Source: Scatomorpha sp036653715 (GTDB taxonomy: Bacteria; Bacillota; Clostridia; Oscillospirales; Oscillospiraceae). Taken from it: a stretch of DNA of 16,447 nucleotides. Each line of letters opens with the position of its first letter. Position 1 is the first letter of the stretch. The stretch lies in NCBI GenBank assembly GCA_036653715.1, contig JAVVTL010000037.1, positions 1-16,447 of the forward strand, read 5' to 3'. The position numbers were made by a program, and so were the translations under genes. Shown here one piece after another: positions 8,609 through 14,700 of this stretch. A model generated the notes under the pieces. That model searched no databases. It was not told the origin of the DNA and saw nothing but the letters and a program-made list of their open reading frames with translations.

Positions 8609-8817
8609 TGGGAGACGACCTCGATTTGTTCGTTTTCGAGCGAGACCTTATCGCCGGGGCGGATTTTTTTGCCGCGCATGGCGCAGACCTCGCCGTTTAC
8701 GGTGACAAGCCCGTCCGTGATGGCAAGCTTTGCCTCGCCGCCCGTTTCGCAGAGGCCGGCGTATTTGAGGAGGGCGTCAAGCTTGATGAATTCGGTGCTT
8801 ATTGCAATTGTTTCCAT
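8605..8817 (-). CDS. yaaA: S4-domain RNA-binding protein YaaA
   Basis: 70 aa, almost entirely an S4 RNA-binding fold: FIKLDALLKYAGLCETGGEAK, then ITDGLVTVNGEV and KIRPGDKV. The gene between dnaN and recF in Firmicutes encodes this family; the B. subtilis member is linked to the large ribosomal subunit. The exact RNA target cannot be read here. The ATG at 8815-8817 has AAGGA (8827-8831) 9 nt upstream. The gap to dnaN is 42 bp, holding a small 4-bp-stem hairpin (CGCC AAAG GGCG, 8836-8847) that is too weak to call a terminator. It overlaps recF by 4 bp. No missing residues are evident. Confidence 0.95.
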   Translation of the reverse strand: METIAISTEFIKLDALLKYAGLCETGGEAKLAITDGLVTVNGEVCAMRGKKIRPGDKVSLENEQIEVVSQ

Positions 8818-8859
8818 ATTATACGTTCCTTATATCGCCAAAGGGCGTGTTCGGGTGAA

Positions 8860-9975
8860 TCAGTCGCCGGCGCGAAGGCGCACGGGGAGAATCATGTAGG
8901 AGAATTTGTCGCTCCCGTCGGCGGGGAAGATGACGCAGGGGGAGGAGCCGGTATTGATGCAGATTTTGAGGTTATCGCAGGGGGCGGCGCGAAGGGCATC
9001 GCGCAGATAGCGGTCGTTGAAGCCGATTTCGACTCCGCCGCCGTCGCCCTCGCAGGGGCAGGAATCCTCGGCTCTGCCGACACCGGTGACGCAGAGAAAG
9101 TCCACGGCGCCCTCGTTGAAGATGAGACGCAGGGGGTTTTTGGTTTTTTCGTCCACGACCAAGGAGACGCGGTCGACGACGGAAAGGAATTCACCGCGCG
9201 GAAGCATAAGCTCTGCCCGAAAAGCCTCGGGAATCGCCTTGCGGAAATTTAAAAATTCGCCCTCGAGCCTGCGGGAGACTACGACGGTTTCGTTGATGGT
9301 GAAGGAGACATGCTTTGTGCCGACGCTGAGGAAGACCTTGTCGTCGGAGTCCTCGCAGATACGCTGAACGTCCGCAAGGGCGGCGCCGGGGACGATGAAA
9401 TCCATGTCTTCATCGGTGCCGCAGTCCTCCAAGGGCTCGCGGCGAACCGCCATGCGATAGCCGTCAAGCGAGATGAGCGTGAGCTTGCCCTCGCCAATTT
9501 CGATTTTGCTGCCCATGTAGACGGGGCGGCTCTCGCTTGAGGAGACGGCAAAGATGGTTTCGTCAATCATCTCTCTCAGGAGCTTTTGAGGGAGGGTCAC
9601 GGCGCGGGCGTAATCGACGGTCGGAAGCTCGGGATAATCGTCGGCATCCATGGCTTGGAAGGTATATTCGGCCTTGCCGCATTTGACGGTGGCGGTATTG
9701 TCCTCGGATACCTCGATGGAGATAATGCCGTCCGGCAGGCGTCGAATCATCTCGACAAAGAGCTTTGCGCCGAAGATGGCGGAGCCGGATTTGTTGACGG
9801 CAGCCTCGACGGTGGTATAGATGCCTTTTTTGAGGTCGTAGCCCGTGAGCCTGACGCCGACGCCCGCTTCGACAAGAATGCCCTCCAAGGCGGGGATGGG
9901 GCTCTTGGATGCGGCGGCGCGGGAGACGTTCATAACGGCGTTTTGAAGGATGATTTTTTCGCAGGTGAATTTCAT
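8860..9975 (-). CDS. dnaN: DNA polymerase III beta subunit (sliding clamp)
   Basis: 371 aa from the ATG at 9973-9975. The protein begins MKFTCEKIILQNAVMNVSRA and ends with KFSYMILPVRLRAGD; the M-x-L/M-P-[MV]-R-[LI] tail is the clamp's hallmark, forming part of the hydrophobic pocket that holds polymerase and other partners. Three similar clamp folds are expected (about 1-120, 121-245, 246-371). The ring-shaped dimer tethers the replicative polymerase to DNA. An in-frame TTG 18 nt upstream could extend it by six residues, but it overlaps the strong ribosome binding site AAGGAGG (9983-9989), placed 7 nt before the ATG, so the ATG is the real start. Upstream lies the non-coding origin; a small terminator-like hairpin precedes the gene. 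Confidence 0.97.
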   Translation of the reverse strand: MKFTCEKIILQNAVMNVSRAAASKSPIPALEGILVEAGVGVRLTGYDLKKGIYTTVEAAVNKSGSAIFGAKLFVEMIRRLPDGIISIEVSEDNTATVKCGKAEYTFQAMDADDYPELPTVDYARAVTLPQKLLREMIDETIFAVSSSESRPVYMGSKIEIGEGKLTLISLDGYRMAVRREPLEDCGTDEDMDFIVPGAALADVQRICEDSDDKVFLSVGTKHVSFTINETVVVSRRLEGEFLNFRKAIPEAFRAELMLPRGEFLSVVDRVSLVVDEKTKNPLRLIFNEGAVDFLCVTGVGRAEDSCPCEGDGGGVEIGFNDRYLRDALRAAPCDNLKICINTGSSPCVIFPADGSDKFSYMILPVRLRAGD

Positions 9976-9982
9976 TTCGGTG

Positions 9983-9989
9983 CCTCCTT
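9983..9989 (-). promoter_or_regulatory. Ribosome binding site deciding the dnaN start
   Basis: Minus-strand AAGGAGG, a near-perfect Shine-Dalgarno sequence, ends 7 nt before the ATG at 9973-9975. Its position rules out the longer TTG-initiated reading, whose first codons are the binding site itself. Confidence 0.9.
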
Positions 9990-10007
9990 GCAATTTCTGT
10001 GAAAAAT

Positions 10008-10021
10008 GGGGGAATTCCCCC
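10008..10021 (-). terminator. Terminator-like hairpin or attenuator before dnaN
   Basis: A 14-bp perfect palindrome, GGGGGAATTCCCCC. In a minus-strand transcript it folds as a five-pair all-GC stem with an AAUU loop, followed by A and five U (10002-10006). The shape is that of a short intrinsic terminator. It sits 32 nt before the dnaN ATG and just upstream of its ribosome binding site, with no room for another promoter after it. If active it would act as an attenuator lowering dnaN relative to dnaA, not as a full stop. It could instead be an origin protein site. The adjoining CCTAGG (10021-10026) is also palindromic. Confidence 0.4.
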
Positions 10022-10044
10022 CTAGGAAGAAAGATAGGATAATT

Positions 10045-10065
10045 TAGTCGTAGTAGTCGTAGTAG
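10045..10065 (-). other. DnaA-trio array (origin unwinding element)
   Basis: Seven in-phase trinucleotides. Read on the minus strand, outward from the DnaA box at 10073-10081, they are CTA CTA CGA CTA CTA CGA CTA, that is, a 9-nt unit repeated twice plus CTA. A 7-nt spacer (10066-10072) separates box and array, and AT-rich DNA follows. Box, spacer, trio, AT-rich in this polarity is the basal unwinding layout described for B. subtilis, where DnaA spreads from the box along 3'-GAT-5' repeats of one strand and melts the duplex. Five of the seven match 3'-GAT-5'; the third and sixth read 3'-GCT-5' and lose the central A. Confidence 0.85.
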
Positions 10066-10072
10066 GAATTTG

Positions 10073-10081
10073 TGTGGAAAA
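10073..10081 (-). promoter_or_regulatory. DnaA box next to the trio array
   Basis: Minus strand TTTTCCACA, one mismatch to TTATCCACA. It has the same orientation as dnaA and points into the trio array, so it is the likely loading site for the DnaA filament that opens the origin. Confidence 0.8.
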
Positions 10082-10091
10082 CCCTATTTTT

Positions 10092-10108
10092 CCCTTGAGC
10101 TGCAAGGG
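10092..10108 (+). terminator. Terminator-like hairpin, plus-strand direction
   Basis: CCCTTG (10092-10097) and CAAGGG (10103-10108) form a six-pair stem with a five-base loop. On the plus strand it is followed by TTTTT (10109-10113), giving an intrinsic-terminator shape for rightward transcription heading into the 3' end of dnaA. Five T also precede it (10087-10091), so the minus-strand product is followed by A and would not terminate. No plus-strand gene ends here, so the role could be to stop antisense transcription, or it may be origin structure only. Confidence 0.35.
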
Positions 10109-10115
10109 TTTTTGA

Positions 10116-10136
10116 TGTGGGGAAAAATGTGGGGAA
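10116..10136 (-). promoter_or_regulatory. Tandem pair of DnaA-box-like sites
   Basis: Two identical minus-strand 9-mers, TTCCCCACA, at 10128-10136 and 10116-10124. They start 12 bp apart in the same orientation as dnaA. Each has two mismatches to TTATCCACA but keeps the CCACA core. The close tandem spacing suggests cooperative low-affinity binding. Confidence 0.6.
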
Positions 10137-10183
10137 CTTTTGGGTTTTGAACAGGGTAAAAACGGGTATTTTTTTGTGAACAG

Positions 10184-10192
10184 CAATCCACA
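10184..10192 (+). promoter_or_regulatory. Inverted DnaA-box-like site
   Basis: Plus strand CAATCCACA, two mismatches to TTATCCACA but with the ATCCACA core intact. It faces opposite to the other boxes. A weaker TGTGAACAG (10175-10183) abuts it. Confidence 0.6.
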
Positions 10193-10219
10193 GTAAAGTT
10201 TTCAACGGTGAACATTTTG

Positions 10220-10228
10220 TGTGGAAAA
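10220..10228 (-). promoter_or_regulatory. DnaA box nearest dnaA
   Basis: Minus strand TTTTCCACA, identical to the box beside the trio array, 13 bp after the dnaA stop codon. With the 10073-10081 box it brackets the weaker sites. Confidence 0.75.
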
Positions 10229-10241
10229 CTTAAGGTGGCAT

Positions 10242-11552
10242 TTATGAGTGAAAATTGATGTTTGCGGTGATGTCCCGCACGGTAGACGCCATGTCCGGCT
10301 CGGACTTTAAAAGTTCCTCGACCTTGCGGATGGAGGAGTGCACGGTGGAGTGGTTTCTGTCCTCGTATTCGCGGCCGATATCGACGAGCGAGAGGTTTGT
10401 GAGGCTCCGCATGAGGTACATGGAGACCTGCCTCGCCATGGCGGTGTTTTTTGAGCGGCGCTGCCCGCGCAAATCCTCCGCCGCCAAGGAGTAGTAGCGG
10501 GCGGTTTCGGTGATGATGACGTCCGGCGTCGGGATGTAGGTGCCGATGCGGATGACGTCCTTGATGGCGCGCTTGACGGAGTTTATGGTGATGGCGTCGT
10601 TGAGGATTTCGCGATAGGCGGTGAGACGCTTTACGACGCCCTCGATTTGGCGGATATTGGCTGTGATGTTCTCCGCGATGAAGGCGACGACGTCGTCCGG
10701 CAGGACCATGCCGAGCTGGCCGGCTTTGTTGCGGATGATGGCCATGCGGGTTTCCACGTCGGGCGGCTGAACGTCCGCCAAAAGGCCGCCCTCAAAGCGG
10801 GTGCGGAGGCGGTCGTCGAGCTTTAGCATGTCGAGCGGGGGACGGTCGGCGGTGATGACGATTTGGTGTCCGGCTTCATAGATATTGTTGAAGGTGTGGA
10901 AAAATTCCTCCTGCGTCTGCTCCTTGCCCGCGATGAACTGGATATCGTCCACTAAAAAGAGGTCGACGTTGCGGTATTTCTTGCGAAATTCCTCCGCCGT
11001 GCCGGATTGGATGGACTGGACCATTTGGTTTGTGAATTCGTCGCCCTTGAGGTAGGAGATTTTTTTCAAGGGGTCCTTTTCGTGGATGGCCTGACCGATG
11101 GCGAGGAGCAGGTGGGTCTTGCCGAGGCCGGAGTTGCCGTAGATGAAAAGCGGGTTGTAGAAGTGACCCGGATTTTGGGAGACGGCGATGGCGGCGGCGT
11201 GCGCGAATTTGTTGGAGGCGCCGACGATAAAGCGGTCGAAGGTATAGCCGTCCATTTCAGGGAGCAGCTCATCGTCCTTTTTGTGGGCGCTGTATTCTTC
11301 GAGCTCGTCCCCCGCGAGGACGGTCAGCTCGAAATCGCAGGAAAAGAGGTCGGAAAGCGCGGATTTGATGGTGCTTCCGAAGCGGGAGATGATGATGCTG
11401 CGCTTGAAATCGGTGGTGGTATGGAGGACCAAAGAGCAGTCGTCCAGCTCCACGGGGGTGCAGTCCGCAAACCATGTGTTTATTGCGGTCGGCGTGAGAT
11501 CCGCCGAGAGAATTTCCATGATGTTTTTCCAGATGTCGCCTAATGAATTCAT
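10242..11552 (-). CDS. dnaA: Chromosomal replication initiator DnaA
   Basis: 436 aa, slightly short because the linker (domain II, about 85-100) is small. DnaA binds origin boxes, assembles as an ATP-bound filament and melts the duplex. Domain I is residues 1-80 (SLGDIWKNIMEILSADLTP). Domain III begins near 103 (YTFDRFIVGASNKFAHAAA) and has Walker A GNSGLGKT (139-146), Walker B LFLVDD (198-203) and the arginine-rich DDRLRTRFEGGL (246-257). Domain IV has DLRGQRRSKNTAMARQV (360-376) and the box-recognition signature DRNHSTVHSSIRKV (398-411). AGGAGGT at 11561-11567 lies 8 nt before the ATG, and a strong promoter lies 42-70 bp upstream of the start. The divergent neighbour is mfd; the origin follows the stop codon directly. 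Confidence 0.98.
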   Translation of the reverse strand: MNSLGDIWKNIMEILSADLTPTAINTWFADCTPVELDDCSLVLHTTTDFKRSIIISRFGSTIKSALSDLFSCDFELTVLAGDELEEYSAHKKDDELLPEMDGYTFDRFIVGASNKFAHAAAIAVSQNPGHFYNPLFIYGNSGLGKTHLLLAIGQAIHEKDPLKKISYLKGDEFTNQMVQSIQSGTAEEFRKKYRNVDLFLVDDIQFIAGKEQTQEEFFHTFNNIYEAGHQIVITADRPPLDMLKLDDRLRTRFEGGLLADVQPPDVETRMAIIRNKAGQLGMVLPDDVVAFIAENITANIRQIEGVVKRLTAYREILNDAITINSVKRAIKDVIRIGTYIPTPDVIITETARYYSLAAEDLRGQRRSKNTAMARQVSMYLMRSLTNLSLVDIGREYEDRNHSTVHSSIRKVEELLKSEPDMASTVRDITANINFHS

Positions 11553-11581
11553 GTATAAAAACCTCCTGAATAGAGGGCGAG

Positions 11582-11595
11582 CTTAACCAATTAAG
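11582..11595. repeat. Short inverted repeat over the dnaA transcription start
   Basis: CTTAA, four bases, TTAAG. It overlaps the last base of the -10 element of the dnaA promoter and the predicted start of transcription (about 11587). The place suits a repressor site, but the arms are short and AT-rich, so chance is quite possible. Confidence 0.3.
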
Positions 11596-11622
11596 TATAC
11601 CAAAAAATTGGGAGCATTGCAA
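11594..11622 (-). promoter_or_regulatory. Sigma-A promoter of dnaA
   Basis: Minus strand: -35 TTGCAA (11617-11622), a 17-bp spacer, -10 TATACT (11594-11599). This is close to TTGACA-17-TATAAT. Transcription should start near 11587, giving a leader of about 35 nt before the dnaA ATG that contains its AGGAGGT site. This is probably the main promoter of the whole leftward operon, as I found no convincing promoter in the dnaA-dnaN gap. Confidence 0.8.
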
Positions 11623-11664
11623 GACGTAAATATATATAAGGTATGCCTTCACCTCCTCTTTCGA

Positions 11665-11693
11665 TTGCATTTCCCAAGGATGTTTGATATACT
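11665..11693 (+). promoter_or_regulatory. Sigma-A promoter of mfd
   Basis: Plus strand: -35 TTGCAT (11665-11670), a 17-bp spacer, -10 TATACT (11688-11693). Predicted transcription start is near 11700, about 40 nt before the mfd ATG. It is back to back with the dnaA promoter, with 42 bp between the two -35 elements, and uses an identical -10. Confidence 0.78.
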
Positions 11694-11739
11694 TGCCCTC
11701 ACTTAATACCCCACCACAGCCGGAGAGTTGTATGCTTTC

Positions 11740-14700
11740 ATGCAAACAAAATTTTTAAATCACGCATTTTTTAATAATCCCGAAGCCGCCGCCCTCCCCG
11801 AGCCATCGGAGAGCGGTGGTTTTCCCGCGCTCATAACAGGGCTTTCGGCGGTACACAGGGCGCATTTCATCGCGGCGCTCATGACAAAAACCGAGGCGCC
11901 CGTCCTCGTCGTCGCGCCGGACGAGACGGCGGCGGATGCCCTCGCCGCGGACCTGCGCTCCCTCACCGGGGCGGAGCCGAACCTGCTCACAAGCCGCGAA
12001 TACACCTTCTATTCTGCCGACGCCGCCTCCCGCGAGGGGGAGCAAAAGCGCATCGGCTCCCTAAAGCGACTTGGCGACGGCGTCCCCGTCACGATAGTCA
12101 CGGCCTCCGGCCTGCTTCAGCGCGCCCTGCCGCCGGACTTTCTGCGGCGCACCGCCTTCAAAATCGAGAGCGGCGCGGCTCTTGCGCCCGAGGACGCGGA
12201 GGATGCGCTTTTGCGCTGCGGCTACCTCCCCGCCAATCAGGTCGAGGGGCCCGGGCAATTCTCGCGGCGCGGCGGCATACTCGACTTTTTCTCACCCGCC
12301 TACCGCTTCCCCGTGCGCGTTGAATTTTGGGGCGACGACATTGATTCCATGGGCTTTTTTGACATCGAGAGCCAGCGCCGAACCGAGACTCTCGATTCCT
12401 GCGAGGTGCTCCCCGCAGCGGAGACGCTGCCCTCCCTCTACAGGGGCGGGGCGGGAGCGCTCGCCGAAAAGCTCTTTTCCCTCGCCGAGCGTGCCTCAAA
12501 GCGCAAGGGCAGCGACGTCGCCGAAAAGCTCGCCGTCTCCCTGCGGGAGGACGCGGAGCGGCTTCACGGCGGCGCGGAGCTGCCGGCGGCAGACCGCTAT
12601 GCAAACCTTATCTACGACGGCTTTTTCTCCGCGCTCGACTATATTCCCCAAAATTCGACAATCGTCCTCGACCAGCCGGGCAGAGTCTCCGAGCGGGCAA
12701 AGGCCTATGCCAAGCAATTGGGGGACGACGTCTCCATGCTTGCGCGCTCGGGGCGCATAGCCGCGCGGGCGGAGGATTATTTCATCCCCTTTGACGCCGC
12801 GATAAAGCGCCTTTGCGCCCTGCCGTTTTATATGGCGGACGCCTTTACCGTCGGCCGCTATCCCGCCGAGCCGCGCACGATTGTCGGCATAACGGCAAAG
12901 CAGCTCCCCTCCTACGGCGGCAGCGCCGAGCAGGCGGCGGAGGATGTGCGCCGTTACCTCGACCTCGGCAACCGCGTGCTGGTGCTCGCGGGGGACATGC
13001 GCAGGGCGGATATTCTGCGCGATTTGTTCCGCTCAAAGGGCATGGCGGCGGATTCCTCGGAAAAGCCCGACGCGCTCCCGGAGCCGGGGCGCTGCCTCGT
13101 GACGCAGGGCTCGCTCTCGGCGGGCATGGAGTATCCCCGCATGCATCTTGCCGTGCTGACGGACACGCAGATAGCCGGAGCGGGCTATAAACGCTCGGCA
13201 AGGAAGAAAAAAGCGGCGGGCGAGCGCATAGGCTCCTGCGCCGACCTCTCGGTGGGCGACCTCGTCGTCCACGAGCACCACGGCATAGGCCGCTTTGCCG
13301 GCGTCGTGCGTATGCCGATTGACGGCGCGGAGAAGGACTACATTAAAATATGCTACGCCGGCGCGGATACCCTCTATGTCCCCGCGACGCAGCTTGACAT
13401 GGTCTCAAAATACATCGGCGGCGGCGAGGATAAGCCCGTGCGCCTCTCAAAAATGGGCGGCGCGGAGTGGGACAGAGCCAAATCCCGCGCCAAGGCCGCC
13501 GCAAAGCAGCTGGCAAAGGGGCTTATCGCCCTCTATGCCGCGAGACTGCGCGAAAAGGGCTTTGCCTTCTCGCCCGATTCCGAGTGGCAGCACGAATTTG
13601 AGGAGCGCTTCGGCTATGACGAGACGGACGACCAGCTCCGCTGCATCGAGGAGATAAAGCGCGACATGGAAAGCCCCGTCCCCATGGACAGACTGCTCTG
13701 CGGCGATGTGGGCTACGGCAAGACCGAGGTCGCCCTCCGCGCCGTCATGAAATGCGTGCTTGACGGCAGGCAGGCGGCGCTGCTCTGTCCCACCACCGTG
13801 CTCGCGCAGCAGCATTACCAGACCGCGCTTCAGCGCTTTTTCGGCTACCCCGTGAATATCGAGGTCATGAGCCGCTTCCGCAGTCCCGCCGAAATGCGCG
13901 AGACGCTTGCGAACATCAAATCGGGCAAGTGCGACTTCGTCATCGGCACCCACAGACTGCTGCAAAAGGACGTGGAATTCAAAAACCTCGGCCTGCTAAT
14001 TGTGGACGAGGAACAGCGCTTCGGCGTCTCCCACAAGGAGCATATCAAGGAAATGAGCCGCGGCGTGGACGCGCTCGCCCTCTCCGCCACACCGATTCCG
14101 AGGACGCTTAACATGGCGCTCTCCGGCATCCGCGACATGTCCACGCTCGAGGAGCCGCCGCAGGACAGACTTCCCGTCCAGACCTTCGTCATGGAGCACG
14201 ACTGGTCCGTCGTGACGGACGCCATCCGCAGGGAGCTTTCGCGCGGGGGGCAGGTCTATTACCTCCACAACCGCGTCGAGAACATCGAGCGCACGGCGAT
14301 GAGGCTTTCCGAGATGCTGGGCGGCGTCTCCGTCGCCGTGGCGCACGGAAAGTTGGACGAGGAACAGCTCTCGCGCGTCATGGAGGACATGGCGGAGGGC
14401 AAAACGCAGGTGCTTGTCTGCACAACCATCATCGAGACGGGTATAGATATCCCCAACGTGAACACACTTATCATTGAGGACGCGGATAAGCTCGGCCTCG
14501 CCCAGCTCCACCAAATCCGCGGGCGCGTCGGGCGTTCCTCGCGCCGCGCCTCCGCCTACCTCACCTTCAAAAAGGACAAGGTTCTCACCGAAATCGCCGA
14601 GAAGCGGCTCGAGGCTATCCGCGAGTTTGCGGAATTCAACTCAGGCTTCCGCATCGCCATGCGCGACCTTGAAATACGCGGCGCGGGCAATCTCCTTGGC

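Larger units (their letters stand above)
9976..10241 (-). other. Replication origin (oriC), dnaA-dnaN intergenic region
   Basis: This 266-bp non-coding gap is AT-rich against its surroundings and lies where Firmicutes keep their unwinding region. It holds DnaA-box-like 9-mers against TTATCCACA. In minus-strand orientation these are TTTTCCACA (10220-10228 and 10073-10081, one mismatch each), TTCCCCACA (10128-10136 and 10116-10124, two mismatches) and TTTTTCACA (9998-10006, two mismatches). In plus-strand orientation there is CAATCCACA (10184-10192, two mismatches). The innermost box is followed by a trinucleotide array and a short AT-rich stretch (10026-10044). All flanking genes point away from this region and the adjacent dnaA promoter, as expected for a bidirectional origin. 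No perfect consensus box is present, and I found none in the dnaA-mfd gap, so the origin seems to lie in this one gap. Confidence 0.88.

Noticed and set aside
8818..8823. TATAAT just before the yaaA ATG as a -10 element
   Set aside because: No -35 lies 17 bp upstream, and transcription would begin inside yaaA, removing its ribosome binding site.
10045..10065. Trinucleotide run as a plain microsatellite or coding repeat
   Set aside because: Both flanks are non-coding and stop-rich, and the run has fixed polarity and distance to a DnaA box, which fits an origin element better than random slippage alone.
9976..10241. Separate dnaN promoter in the origin gap
   Set aside because: I searched the minus strand for -35/-10 pairs at 16-18 bp and found no pair with acceptable matches.
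11269..11745. Minus-strand frame running from the mfd start into dnaA (158 codons)
   Set aside because: It crosses both promoters and the dnaA start in another frame. An AGGAGG occurs near 11655 but no start codon follows at a usable distance.
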